Notes under the pieces: model-generated
Database searches by the model: none
Seen by the model: only the letters and a program-made list of their open reading frames with translations
What the model was told of the DNA's origin: nothing
Shown: positions 42,184 to 53,320 of the stretch, piece after piece
Layout: every line of letters begins with the position of its first letter
Numbering within the stretch: the first letter of the stretch is position 1
Translations under genes and position numbers: made by a program
From: Nansenia antarctica
Taxonomy: Eukaryota; Chordata; Actinopteri; Argentiniformes; Microstomatidae
Direction: 5' to 3'
DNA length: 64,000 nt
Assembly (NCBI GenBank): GCA_963989245.1
Contig: OZ022341.1
Location: 63,145,083-63,209,082 of the forward strand

Positions 42184-43120
42184 TGACGGGAGGCACCGGA
42201 CGACTGCCCTGGAGCTTCCGGGTGGGCTTGGTAGAACTCGTCCAGCAGAGCCGGATCAGCGAGATAGGACGGGGGCACCCAACTCTGGTCTTCGGGGCCG
42301 TAGCCCACCCAGTCTACCAGATACTGGAACCCCCGTCCCCTACGGCGGACGGCAAGTAGACGGTCCACCGACCACACAGGGTCGCCATCCTCCAGGACCT
42401 GGGGGGGCGGGGGAGCTGGAGCAGGGGGTGACAGGGGGCTGGTGGAGAAGGGTTTGAGGAGGGACACATGGAACACCGGGTGGACCTTGAGAGCGGCCGG
42501 GAGGTTCAACCGCACCGCAAAATTATTGATGACGCGGTCGACGGTATAGGGAGCGACGTAGCGTGGGTTAAGCTTACGTGAGGAGGTCTGGGAGGTCTGG
42601 AGGGGCAGGTCCCGGGCCAATAGCCAGGCCTTCTGGCCAGGTCGATAGGCCGGGGCCGGCACCCTCCACCGGTTGGCGCATCGACGGGACCGCTCAGTGG
42701 CTCGCAGCAGAGCGGCCCGGGCTGTTCTTCAGATGCGCCGACACCGGCGGAGGTGGACCCTGGTGGATGGGACCGCCACCTCCAGCTCCTGTTGGGGAAA
42801 TAGAGGCGGTTGATAACCAAGGGAACATTCAAACGGGGACATACCTGTGGCGGAACTCTCCATAGTGTTCAGTGAATACTCCACCCAGGGCAGGTACTTG
42901 GCCCAGGAGGCGGGGTTGCTAGTGGTGATGCACCGCAGAGCCGTCTCCATGGCCTGGTTGGCTCGCTCAGCCTGCCCGTTGGATTGGGGGTGGTACCCGG
43001 AGGTGAGGCTAACTGTGGCCCCAATCCCCTTGCAGAAGGCCTGCCACACCTTGGAAATGAATTGGGGCCCCCGGTCGGACACATTGTTGTGGGGGATCCC
43101 ATGGAGACGAACCACATGGA
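42184..43120 (-). pseudogene. Chromoviral Gypsy integrase 3' half with chromodomain
   Basis: Minus strand: HVVRLHGIPHNNVSDRGPQF, SGYHPQSNGQAERANQAMET (catalytic D and E of integrase), KYLPWVEYSLNTM, then in another frame PGQKAWLLARDLPLQTS, LKVHPVFHVSLLKP and the chromodomain FQYLVDWVGYGPEDQSWVP. A frameshift lies near 42.7 kb. Chromodomain integrases direct insertion to marked chromatin. The first half of the integrase is at 44340-44600. Confidence 0.85.
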
Positions 43121-43204
43121 GAGTGAGAGTGATAATGCCCTCAAATTCAAAACATATCAGCCAGACATTATTGCAAACGTTTAATTTTCAGTTATGAACA
43201 ATCA

Positions 43205-43492
43205 TCTGAATTAAATGGTAAATGGACTGCACTTATATAGCGCCTTTTTTGCTGCTCCAAAGCGCTTTACAACAGCCTCTCATTCACCCATTCACACACA
43301 TTCACATTCACACACCAATGGCGGCAAGCTGCCATGCAAGGCGCTGGCCCGCTCACTGGGAGCAATTTTGGGGTTCAGTGTCTTGCCCAAGGACACTTCG
43401 ACATGTGGCTAGCCGGGGCTCGAACCGCTGATCTGCCAACCTTGTGATCATTAGACAGCGACTCTACCTCCTGCGCCACAGCCGCCCCAAAA
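43205..43492 (-). mobile_element. tRNA-derived SINE
   Basis: Minus strand starts ggggcggctgtggcgcagga (A box tggcgcaggagg) with B box ggttcgagccccg near 43412-43424, about 60 nt apart. The body follows and ends in gcgctatataagtgcagtcc then atttaccattt. This head, body and tail occur widely in fish genomes. No protein product. Confidence 0.75.
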
Positions 43493-43669
43493 ATAGATAA
43501 GAAACAATATTGGTTCATTATTAGGGACAAACAAAGATAATTAATACAACATAAACAAACACATCGACAAACACATATGAAGGCATACAACACAAAAGGA
43601 TAATAAACTATTGGATGTGATAGAGACATAGCCTTGTCAAATAGTGAGGACTGAACCATGTAAAACATG

Positions 43670-43793
43670 TCAGGCTGCAGAGCCGTACTTCTTTAAGTGG
43701 TCCTGCAACTCTGTCAGAACAGATAGGGAAGACTTATCTCCAGAGTTGAGAGTGGTCCGGAAGAACTTGCTCCAAAACACATCCATCTGTTCA
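43670..43793 (-). other. Candidate terminal exon of unknown gene
   Basis: An acceptor with a good pyrimidine tract (gctctttctgctttgcag) opens a frame reading EQMDVFWSKFFRTTLNSGDK, SSLSVLTELQDHLKKYGSAA and a stop at 43670. Forty-one coherent residues, amphipathic-helix-like. I do not recognise the family. Confidence 0.3.
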
Positions 43794-44340
43794 CTGCAAA
43801 GCAGAAAGAGCGAACTTGAGTAACAAGACAGAAATTACAATTAGGCAATGTCCTCTATACAACAATCAATGACAAAGATATTTCAGTTTATTTGGATGGA
43901 TTTAATGTATTTCCATGTTACATGGAAGTGCCAAAGTCTAAGTGCAGTGCTAAAACAGTCACAGTACTCAATACACCTTTAGGCTCACAAAAGACAAGGA
44001 TACAGTATATCAACCCTGTATAAGGCCTGTTAACAGCTCTGCCAAGGGAGTTAATTATCTTGGTAGGGATGGGACAGAATAATCGATTAATCTTCGATTA
44101 AAAGTCGATTTTAAAAATGTTGACAGTAAAAAAAAAAATCCCCATTCAAATAAACGCAAAGTAACCAATAGAACTAATGTCGGTTCCGTAGCACTAGTTG
44201 TTGTTTTTGTATTAATCATGCACAGACAAACAACACACACATACACAACCATAATATTAATATAGTTCAGTAATTATTATGACTAATTATGACGATTGAG
44301 TGTGGAACTGAGAGTCTGAGACATCATTCAACTGCGCGCT

Positions 44341-46075
44341 GTGTAACGGCAGCTCGGCCGTTTCGGCCGCGGAGGGGAGCTTGGGGAGAGCAACGAAGTG
44401 GACCGCCTTGGAGAAACGGTCGACAATGGTCAGGATGGTATCCTTACCCCTGGACATGGGGAGGCCCGTAACGAAGTCCAGGGCTATGTGAGACCACGGC
44501 CGACCGGGGATGGGAAGGGGGCACAGGAGACCCGCAGGCGGGCGATGGGAGGCCTTGCTCCGGGAGCAGACGGTGCAAGCACCCACGAACTCCCTGACGT
44601 CCCCCAGGAGAGTGGGCCACCAGAACTGCCGGCTGATGAACTCCGCCGTCCGGTGGACGCCGGGGTGACAAGCGAAATGGCTAGAGTGACCCCACTCTAG
44701 CACTTGTGCACGGACAGCGGGGGGCACGAACAGCCGGTGCCGAGGTCCGTTGCCAGGGTCGGGTTGGGCACGCTGGGCCTGCCTTACCACCGATTCGATG
44801 GCCCAGGTGACGACACCCACCACCCGGGCTGGGGGAAGGATGGTGTCCCGGGTTTCCGGAACCTCAGGGGGCTCCCCCGGGAACAGCCGGGAGAGGGCGT
44901 CAGCCCTGACGTTCTTAGACCCCGGGCGGTAGGTGAGGGTGTAGTCGAACCGGCTGAAAAAGAGGGCCCAGCGTGCTTGCCTGGAGTTCAGCCTCTTCGC
45001 CGTCTTCATATAGGTCAGATTCTTATGATCTGACCACACGAGGAACGGCAGCTTCGCTCCCTCCAGCCAGTGTCTCCACTCTCCGAGGGCGGCGTGGATC
45101 GCCAGAAGCTCCTTGTTTCCCACGTCGTAGTTTCTCTCGGCTGGGTCGTAACGCCGGGAGAAGTAGGCGCAGGGGTGGATCTTCTGGTCCTCCTCCGACC
45201 GCTGGGAGAGGACGGCCCCGACACCCGTGTCGGACCCATCCACCCCCACAATGAATTGCCTTGCTGGATCGGGGTGGGCCAACACCGGCGCAGTGGTGAA
45301 GAGGCCCTTAAGGGCAGTGAAGGCAGCCTCTGCCTCCGGGCTCCAGGAGAACGGGTGAGCAGTGGAGGTGCATGCGGTGAGGGAGGCCGCCACCTGGCTA
45401 AACCCCTTGATGAACCGCCGGGTAAACCCGGCGAACCCGAGGAAGCGTCGGAGTTGGGTTCGGTCGGTGGGCCGCGGCCACTCTACCACTGCCTTGATCT
45501 TGGCCGGGTCCGCACGCATCCGCCCCTCTTCCACGACGAACCCAAGGTAGGTAACGGAGGTGGAGTGGAAGGCGCACTTTTCTGCATTAACGTAGAGGCG
45601 GTTCTCTATGGGGCGCTGTAGGACTAGTCGAACATGCTGGTGGTGTTCCTCCATGGTCCGGGAAAAGACCAGGATGTCGTCCAGATAAACCACAACGAAG
45701 ATGTTGATCATGTCCCTCAGCACATCGTTCACCAGCTCCTGGAAAACCCCGGGTGCGTTGGATAGGCCGAAGGGCATCACAAGGTACTCAAAGTGACCCA
45801 GGTGGGTGTTGAAACCGGTCTTCCACTCGTCCCCCTTCTTGACCCTAACTAAGTGATAGGCGTTCCGAAGGTCAAGCTTGGTGAACACCCGGGCGTGAGT
45901 GAGTGGCTCGAAAGTGGAACTCATAAGGGGGAGTGGGTACTTATTCTTAATGGTGATATCATTCAATTTACGAAAATCAATACAGGGCCTCAGACTACCA
46001 TCCTTCTTCGCCACAAAGAAGAAGCCCGCCGCTAGGGGGGAAGACGATGGTCTAATTACCTGGTTCACAGCCCAG
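44341..46075 (-). pseudogene. Chromoviral Gypsy RT, RNase H and integrase N-terminus
   Basis: Minus strand: SSSPLAAGFFFVAKKDGSLR, DFRKLNDITIKNKYPLP, FTKLDLRNAYHLVRVKKGDE, catalytic VVYLDDILVFS, RNase H VGVDGSDTGVGAVLSQ and DHKNLTYMKTAKRLNSRQAR, then the HHCC zinc region (GHSSHFACHPGVHRTAEFI, CTVCSRSKASHRPP) and first core Asp (HIALDFVTGLP). Open for about 580 residues. Gag, protease and the RT N-terminus are missing because a LINE fragment abuts at about 46.09 kb. Confidence 0.88.
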
Positions 46076-46089
46076 CTCAGAAGGCTGAA

Positions 46090-46771
46090 GTTGGAGAAGG
46101 AGGATGCCTGGCAGAGGGGTGACAAGAACAGGTTTAGAGACGCCAGGTACAAGTTCGAGGCAGCTGTTAAGCAAGCAAAACATTGCTACTCTGAGAAACT
46201 GCAACAACAATTCTCAGATGGCAACGCTGCCTCTGTCTGGAAGGGTCTAAAACAAATCACCAACTATAAACCAAAACCCCCTCAGACCACAGAAAGCACT
46301 CTCCTTGCAAATGAACTGAACAAGTTTTACTGCAGATTCGAACTACAGTCTGCCCCCTCTACTACTGCCCCCCCTCCCCCCCCCCTCTCCCCAACCTCCC
46401 CTCCTCCTCCCTTCTCTCCCCTGAGCCCCTCCCCCTCTGCCCGCCCACACCTCTCTGTCTCAGAGAGAGAGGTGAACCGCCTGTTCAAGAGACAGAACCC
46501 CCGGAAGGCGGCCGGTCCGGATGCTGTCTCACCCTCCATGTTGAAGTTCTGCGCTGACCAGCTGTCCCCTGTGTTCAGCAACATCTTCAACTCCTCCCTG
46601 GAGTGCTGTCAGGTACCAGCCTGCTTCAAGACCTCCACCATTATCCCTGTCCCCAAAAAGTCGAGGATCACAGGCCTGAATGACTACAGACCCGTTGCCC
46701 TGACCTCTGTAGTCATGAAGGTCTTTGAACGCCTCGTCCTTGCCCACCTGAAGTCCATCACAGACCTGAAG
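46090..46771 (+). pseudogene. LINE RT fragment (jockey superfamily), cut at both ends
   Basis: Plus strand: NRFRDARYKFEAAVKQAKHC, SVWKGLKQITNYKPKPP, ELNKFYCRFELQS, a Pro/Ser-rich stretch, then KAAGPDAVSPSMLKFCADQL, FKTSTIIPVPKKSRITGLND and YRPVALTSVVMKVFERLVLA. The sequence stops at KSITDLK, before the catalytic motif. It lacks its 3' end, which is unusual for a simple target-primed LINE insertion. Confidence 0.75.
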
Positions 46772-47339
46772 TGAGTGTCCTGCTGCTGCTGCGGTTGTCT
46801 CGTGTGCCATGTTCGTGCTCGTAGTCGTGTCCGTTCCTGGGTCTGTAGCCGTGTTGTCAATCGTTGAGCCATCTTGCGCCCCCGCTCTCGCAGGCTCTAG
46901 GGGTATGTTTCTTTGTTTACTTTCTGTAGCATTTGGCGGGTGTCTTCAACAAACTGAAACAGCGTCGGAGACTGCCGCCATGGGTAGCTAGCCCATGACA
47001 GCCCCAGTGGGGTCTATTCCCTCCAGTCAGCTGTCTCTCCAAGCCGTCACACAGACTTTCCTATGTTGTCAGCTGTCCTTTCACAGCAGTCACTGGACGA
47101 GTCCAGATACTCAGAATTATGAAACACGGGACGTGATGTTATACTGTCCATTGTGCCAATGGATGGTACGCACATGAGGTTTGCCTTGATGTTGAGAGTG
47201 GCATGGGAGCTGTATCTCAGACATGGGAAGGATGTTACATTTCGGGACACATCATCAGTAGAGTACCTTTGAATCATGGGGTGTTTCGGCCTTTTCAACA
47301 CTAGACACCCTCATCTAAGGCGGCCAGCTACAGGGTGAT
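46772..47339. other. No gene recognised
   Basis: Coding-like but unrecognised minus-strand stretch 47047-47301 (HPMIQRYSTDDVSRNVTSFP). No family assigned. Confidence 0.3.
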
Positions 47340-48721
47340 CAAGCCTGAGCTTGTGTCCCATGCCCAATCATGAGAATTGCCTGGTTGTTTAAATGGCGCA
47401 GCCCACGGGACTATGCAAGGCAGGGGTGTCCTCTTCCCTGAGTCAGGCCTAGAGCAGACCGCATACCTTGTTCACCCTCCTCCTGGAGGGTTCTGACCTG
47501 GGTTCTCAAGTGGGAGTGGGGGTAGGGGGGGGATTAGTGAGCGGGTCATGTTGCTGTTCTTTGAGCCCAGCAAGGGTCCTTCCGCTTGATCCATATCCAC
47601 TGGCTGCTTCTTTCGGCCGCTTCAGAGAGTGATCTAATTGTCTGTCGCAGAGCCTGTCCATGGATGCCAAGGTCTTTCAGCAGCCTAACGGTGGAAGAAG
47701 CCACGAAACCTCTGCATCCCACTTCAACCGGATAGACTTTTGCCTTCCATCCTCGTTGTTGAGCGTCTGCTGCCAGTTCTGTGTAGCGCAGTTTCTTGCG
47801 CTCATAGGCCTCTTCAGCTGAATTCTCCCACGGGACTGTGAGCTCTATGATGTAAACAGACTTCAGTGAAGGGGACCAGAGTACCAAGTCTGGTCTAAGG
47901 GTGGTGGCTGCAATCTCGGGTGGAAAGATTAGTTGCTGGCCAATATCGACTAGCATCTTCCAATCCCGGGCCATGGCTAGCTGTCCAGCTTCTGGTTTGG
48001 TTGGAGGATGGTTGGACTTTTTCTGTCCCTCTCGGATGAATGTTGGTGCCGTGATGGAATTGGTTGCTTTCAAGGGCAAGGAGTTGGTGGTATTCCTCTT
48101 GCTCTCAAGAGCTGCTGCCAGGCTCTTGAGGACCTGGTTGTGCCTTCAGGTGTAGCGGCCTTGTGTGAGGCTGGTCTTACAACCGGACAAGATGTGTTTG
48201 AGAGTCGCTGGAGTTGGGCAGAGGGCACAGGTTGGGTCCTCACCATACCACTGGTGAAGGTTCTTTGGAGATGGGAGCACATCATAGGTAGCTCTGATGA
48301 TGAAGCTGATGTTGCTTGCCTCCATTCCCCAGAGCTCCCTCCAGCTGAGCTTTCTCCTTTCCAGACCTTCCCACCTCATCCATTGTCCCTGCTTTGCAAG
48401 AGAGACGGCCTTCGCGCTTCTTTCAGCCTCCTCCTGACGGCGCACCTCCTCGACCACCATTTTCCTCCTCTCTGATGTTGAGGCCTTACGCCAAGTTGGT
48501 TTACTTGCTGCAAGGCCAAAGCCTCCTCTTCCCAGCTGGACATGCCCCACGATGTCATTGTGCCTCAGGGCTGACGTAGCATGCTGCAACGCGTCAGATG
48601 GTGTCCATTTCCGTCCAGTTATAAGGGGTGGTACAGCATTGCTGATGGTCTGGTCTCTGGAATCCTTCAACGTCATCTGGAGTCTTACTTTAGAGCACTT
48701 GTACTCTTCGGTGAGGCTCAT
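47340..48721 (-). pseudogene. RLE-type LINE 3' part: zinc knuckle and PD-(D/E)XK nuclease
   Basis: 48721-48146: WTPSDALQHATSALRHNDIV, MRWEGLERRKLSWRELWGME and the CCHC motif CALCPTPATLKHILSGC. 48079-47546: RPDLVLWSPSLKSVYIIELT, VPWENSAEEAYERKKLRYTE, VYPVEVGCRGFVASSTVRLL and SEAAERSSQWIWIKR. This is the zinc knuckle plus nuclease that ends the single ORF of RLE LINEs. One frameshift near 48.1 kb; 47340-47545 is decayed C-terminal/3' UTR. RT domain absent. Confidence 0.78.
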
Positions 48722-48977
48722 TCAAACGTAATGTTTACGTATATGTGACTGCAACACACATATGAACAGTAACAAAGCAAATTCAGTTTAATTTTCTGAA
48801 AAACATTGACAACAAAATCGTTGCAAACAAAAAGCAGAATCTGCTTGATCTTGGAGGGCGAGGGGTGGTGGTGCATAGGCCTACTATACGCTCCTGAAAC
48901 GACAGAGCAAACACGCTATTAGGGATAATAATTACAATGAGCCATTCATTCAAAATATACAAAATACAATTAGGTTA

Positions 48978-49271
48978 TTAAATACAATAACGACAGGCTT
49001 GGTACTCACTTAATGTGAAAAGTGGCATCTCCCATCGGTTTTTGCCGATATCTTGCTTGATATCTGGTGATATGGACGTCACTTTAATCCGCAGGCAGTT
49101 CTCAAGGTTTTTATGCATCAATCGATTCCTCTCGTGCGTCTTTATCACAATCATCGAAAAGGACGACTCGCATGTATAGAAAGGGAACATTGTGAGCACG
49201 TAAAATGTGAGTCTCACAACGGCTTTGCATTGATGAAACCAGGTAGGATGAACGTATAGTTCACTGTCCAT
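48978..49271 (-). pseudogene. hAT C-terminal dimerisation remnant
   Basis: Minus strand: VLTMFPFYTCESSFSMIVIK, THERNRLMHKNLENCLRIKV, TSISPDI. CESsFS...K..xRNRL....LE.CLR is the hAT C-terminal block of SCAND3/ZBED5-like transposases. A TIR of a hAT lies at 49835-49848 and may belong to the same element. The left end was not found. Confidence 0.65.
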
Positions 49272-49834
49272 TCCTCTTTAAATGCCCTGTTTTCACCGTC
49301 AACTTTCCTCTTTAGACCTTTGAAGAGTGACATTATGTTTATCTTGCTAGCTAGCAGGTTAAATGTTTAGCTAACTTCACCAGACACGCAAACAACCAAT
49401 CCAATAATAATGTGACCTTGTCTGGGAGGAGGGGGGAATAATTATCAGAACAAAAGTATGTTAAATAATCATTAGAATAAGTTAGGCTGCGCTACATCGT
49501 CAGTCCACACATTTATTATTCAAAAATATGGAAAAGGGTGAAACTACGTTTCAATGTTGTTGAGAATCATAACACAAACTCGCTAGTCAAGCCAAAATAC
49601 TGCAACGTAATGGATTGGACTGCTACCTAGTTAACTATAACACTACTTTACATTGTTAGCATGCTCACAAAACAAGCTGTGTTAGTTGACTAGCGATGTG
49701 TACATTTTTCGAAAGAAAAGTCAAAGCATTAGAACGTCACATTTTTTAACAATCAATTACTTAACTTAGCCTTTGATTATGTTCGGGCCCGCCATCTAGT
49801 GGCTAAATTTTTTGGGGGCCCGAGGCCAAACTTA

Positions 49835-49848
49835 GTTGCCGACCCCTG
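49835..49848. repeat. hAT terminal inverted repeat (right end)
   Basis: gttgccgacccctg (reverse complement CAGGGGTCGGCAAC), a well-known hAT end. The following 49-bp stretch (gccgacccctggcctacttg...) is duplicated at 49838-49937. Confidence 0.55.
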
Positions 49849-49984
49849 GCCTACTTGTTTAGTAGAGATTTGTTTACCTACTTGTAGGCCGACCCCTGGC
49901 CTACTTGTTTAGTAGAGATTTGTTTGCCTACTTGTTTAGATGAGATTTTAGATTAGATTCAGACAACGAAATGCAATAAAAAGT

Positions 49985-50064
49985 GTGTCTGGAGGGATTT
50001 GAACCACCGTCTTAAAATGACGAATAAATACCATGGCAGCGGTCAATACCACTAGGCCATCGTG
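49985..50064 (-). other. tRNA-like pseudogene or SINE head
   Basis: Minus strand: A box tggcctagtgg and B box ggttcaaatcc about 45 nt apart, with a plausible D arm and T loop. The acceptor-stem arms do not pair (gtcacga against cagacac) and the anticodon arm is uncertain, so it is not a working tRNA gene. Confidence 0.5.
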
Positions 50065-50560
50065 ACGATATGACGGTTTGTAGCCTGCTGCTGATATCAC
50101 CACAGTAGTAAATATTATTTTATTAAAATATGAACATATAACAATAACTGGGGCTAGCTAGTATGACCTACGCATTTAATCGGTCAGCAATTTCTTGCCA
50201 AACCATTTCCCTCGCCTTGTTAATTGCGGCAGTATTACACTATTTTACATCTTATTTTTCGTCTTCATAAAGATCAATCTTTATTTCGACAGTTCGACTC
50301 TTCGGGGCTCTTTATGCCTGCGTGCACGCGCCCATATCGAGGATTTCTAAGCCGGTGTTCTATGAACACTCATGACACAAGCCTGATCCTCGTTCGAGGA
50401 ATCACCTGAGGCTTGAATTCCAATCTCGAGTTGCCTGATCGCGGCATTTATTTTTATCGCCGATATACTAATCAACGTTCGTGGAATACCCCCCTGGCCG
50501 ATAGCTAATAATGCAATAATAAAGAGCAAGACTTGCATGAACCTTACACACACACATATA

Positions 50561-50786
50561 CAGTGGGGGAAATAAGTATTTGATCCCCTGCTGATTTTGT
50601 ACGTTTGCACACTTACAAAGAAATGAACAATCTATAATTTTAATGGTAGGTTTACTTTAACAGTGAAAGTCTGAATACCAACAAATCCCGAAAAAACACA
50701 TTATATAAAAGTCGTTTCTTGTAGTTGGTCACCAGGTTTGTGCACATCTCAGGAGAGATGTTGGTCCACTCCTCTTTGCAGATCCG
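50561..50786 (+). mobile_element. Left end of a Tc1-like transposon, truncated
   Basis: From TA at 50559-50560: cagtgggggaaataagtatt, then tgatcccctgctgattttgt and cacttacaaagaaatgaaca. This is the well-known TIR and subterminal region of fish Tc1 elements. It continues to gttggtccactcctctttgc and is cut where GA-rich simple repeats begin. No transposase. Confidence 0.85.
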
Positions 50787-51130
50787 GAGGGGAGAGGGAC
50801 GGAGGGGAGAGAGAGAGGGACTGAAGGGAGAGAGAGAGAGAATGTGTAGCCATTATTTAACTGCCCCCCACACACAATCCACTAACCTACCCGTGTGTAT
50901 TTGTGTGTCTATGACTGAGTGTGTGCGTTTTTGTGTGTGTGTGTGTGTGTGTGAGAGAGAGTGTGAGAGTGTGAGAGAGAGAATGACAGTGTGGGATAAC
51001 TGTGTGTTTTTGTGCGTGTGATACTTTGTTGGTCTGTGGTGAGCCTCATGTGAGGGAGAGAATGACAGTATGAGGAAGAGTGTGTTTGTTTTAGTGTGAG
51101 ACTGTGTTGGTTTGTGTGTGTATATCTCTC
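50787..51130. repeat. GA- and GT-rich simple repeats
   Basis: (GGGA/GAGA)n at 50787-50840, (TG)n at 50930-50952 and degenerate GT/GA runs. Coding-looking frames here are artefacts of dinucleotide repeats. Confidence 0.85.
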
Positions 51131-51530
51131 GCACACTCTGCATAACAAACCAACTAACCATAACCTACCAATTAACAACCATAACATACCAACTAACAAC
51201 CATAACACCAATTAACAAAGCTGAGGTCAAGTTTCCTACTCTCGTGTGTCTCCACCTCCCTTCCTCTCTGGTGCATGTAAGGTGCTCTGAAGCGTAGTCT
51301 GACTGTGGGGAGCATGGCGCGTTCTGGCCTGTAGAGGGAGCCATACTTTTGGTGGAGAGGGTTGACGGTCTGATTACGGACAGGTGTCAGTGATCAGACT
51401 TGTTCTCTTTCACAGTATTCGTTTCGTATCTCACTATGGGAACGCCCCCTGCGTGACCTCATCAGAAGCTGAATTACACTGCGCCAGCCCATTGGCTGGC
51501 CCAGGCGACGCTTGTGTCACGAGGGACGGG

Positions 51531-51979
51531 ACCCTCCGCCTATATAACGCGTCCGGTAGTAGGAGGAGGCAGAGACACGCGGACACTGGGAGAGGAAGAG
51601 AGAGAGAGATAGAATAACTGTTATTATTTAGGAACCTCTTCAGCCCGTCAGTGGCGGGGCTGAATCTGTCAGGACAATACAAACTCATTGAGTACACCGT
51701 TCCTCTGTGCCTAGAGACCTTTACACTGCCTTTCTCCTCAATTGTCCGCCTATATAAGGCTTACACACGGCGTCTGTCGTCATTCAAAAACCTCTTCTTG
51801 CTTCTCCACTTCCCCCGGTAGTAGGAGGAGGCAGAGACAGAGACACGCGGCCACTGAGAGAGGAAGAGACCGATAGAATAACTGTTATTATTTAGGAACC
51901 TCTTCAGCCCGTCAGTGGCGGGGCTGAATCTGTCAGGACAATACAAACTCATTGAGTACACCGTTCCTCTGTGCCTTTC
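51531..51979. repeat. Imperfect tandem duplication with TATA-like motif
   Basis: Two copies of a segment: cgcctatata (51536, 51746), then ggtagtaggaggaggcagag (about 51553, 51817), then a ~100-bp block from aataactgttattatttagg to accgttcctctgtgcct (51614-51713 and 51876-51979), nearly identical. Spacing about 263 bp. Each copy places a TATA-like box upstream of the same block, which looks like a duplicated LTR or DIRS-type terminal promoter. No coding sequence attached. Confidence 0.6.
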
Positions 51980-52890
51980 TCCTCAGTTGCGTCTGTGCTC
52001 CATTTCATTACTGCAGCTGCAAGACTCGAAAAGGACAAAAATAATGTTCAAAGCCCCTCGGCTGTCTACCTCCTACCTTCCTAGCTGACCACTCGCCCAC
52101 AATAAACGTACCCCTGCAAGTTTTTTTTCTTCCACATGGAGCTGTCTGCAAGGCACGCACACCTTTCAATCTAGTTTTTACTCCATAAGTGATCAGGCAG
52201 AATATTATAATTTGGCCTGACTCTAAAATATGACTTGCACTGTACTGGGTTACATGGTGTTATACAACACAGCTAGTTCTGTTTAATTGTATCACTCTAC
52301 TGCACAAATCAATCTAGCTACTGTGAAGCTTGCTATCAATTGGTAGCTAGTTAATAATGTGGCTGCATTTTCTAGACGGCAGTGTCCTCATAAAACTCAT
52401 CTGCTACATTGCAAACATTTGCTTGCTAGCTAACATAGGACTACACTGTAGCTAGCTAGTCCTCTGCTTGCTAGCTAACCCACGCCTTAGCTAGCTAACA
52501 CCACACTGTAGCTAGCTAGCCCAGCTTGCTAGCTAACACGTAGGCTTACTTGCGTTACGGCAAATGACACATTTCTCTCTATATAGCTATACCAGTGGCG
52601 GCTGGAGCTAAAAATGTTGGGTGGGGCACAGGTTATGGGGGCATGCTCCACGGGGAAGAATATCAACTTTAAAATCTGGATTTACAGTCAATTTTAGCAT
52701 GAGAATATACTGTATATAGTACTGTCCAGACAGTTGTCTTGTTTAGCCATTCAACTAGGCATTATTTATTCAATGGAGAAAGACATGGAACACAATGCAA
52801 TTGTGATAATAAATGTGTTCTTTGTTACTTCTTTAATTAAATTAAAGTGTACCTTTCTATTATCATACAATATTTCCTTGAACATGTAAA
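51980..52890. other. Spacer rich in GCTAGCTA motifs
   Basis: Repeated gctagcta(a/g) motifs at 52310-52540. A hAT-like start ccagtggcggctgg at 52591. No coding region supported. Confidence 0.4.
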
Positions 52891-52899
52891 CTCTATAAT

Positions 52900-53110
52900 C
52901 ATACAGAAAGCAGAGGAGAGAAGCGCTTCTGTTTGGAGAGTAATAATCCCAATAAGGTGCTCTTTGGAGAGAGGTGCAGTAATATCCAAGAAAAAAGGGG
53001 AACCAAGGCACTCTTATTGTAGAAACAATTAAAAAGCCTTTATTAGGAGTGGCTATGCGCGTCTGCGTTGCGGTCTTCTGACCTTCCTCAGGGCACATGG
53101 AGTACTGGTA
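52900..53110 (-). repeat. Penelope terminal-repeat-like region
   Basis: Minus strand reads cctgaggaaggtcagaagac then cgcaacgcagacgcgcatag and cctaataaaggctttttaat. The phrase CCTGAGGAAGG...GAAGACCG is typical of PLE terminal repeats. It lies downstream of the PLE ORF pieces. Confidence 0.6.
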
Positions 53111-53320
53111 CAAACATTTCACTTATGAAGACAATGAGTGGAAGTGACATCATAATCAATGGGTGGAGGTGACTACCCTAGTGGTCAACATGGGTTATAC
53201 AGGTAAATATGTACCATGAAACACCAATTATGTACAATAAAACCAAACACCACAATATATAGATATGATTGAAAACAATGTCAAAACAAAATTAAAAACA
53301 GCTGTATGGCCATACAAAAA

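Larger units (their letters stand above)
43121..44340. mobile_element. 1.2-kb insertion splitting the Gypsy integrase
   Basis: Integrase coding stops after SAAETAEL near 44345 and resumes at HVVRLHG near 43120. The inserted DNA has no matching TIRs that I can see. It contains a SINE (43205-43492) and an exon-like piece (43670-43793). Its nature is unresolved; it could be a composite of several insertions. Confidence 0.6.

Noticed and set aside
40877..42196. A 439-residue protein spanning Harbinger transposase and Pro/Cys/Leu-rich repeats
   Set aside because: The N-terminal two thirds are translated Gypsy LTR (54-bp duplication and minisatellite); only the C-terminal part is transposase, so this is an accidental fusion of frames.
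49985..50064. Functional tRNA gene
   Set aside because: Acceptor arms do not pair and no clear anticodon arm could be drawn.
50840..51211. Coding-looking frames in the GT/GA-rich region
   Set aside because: They consist of dipeptide-type repeats from simple sequence and overlap on both strands.
52310..52540. GCTAGCTA clusters as regulatory sites
   Set aside because: They look like simple-sequence drift common in fish DNA; no spacing or partner motif suggests regulation.
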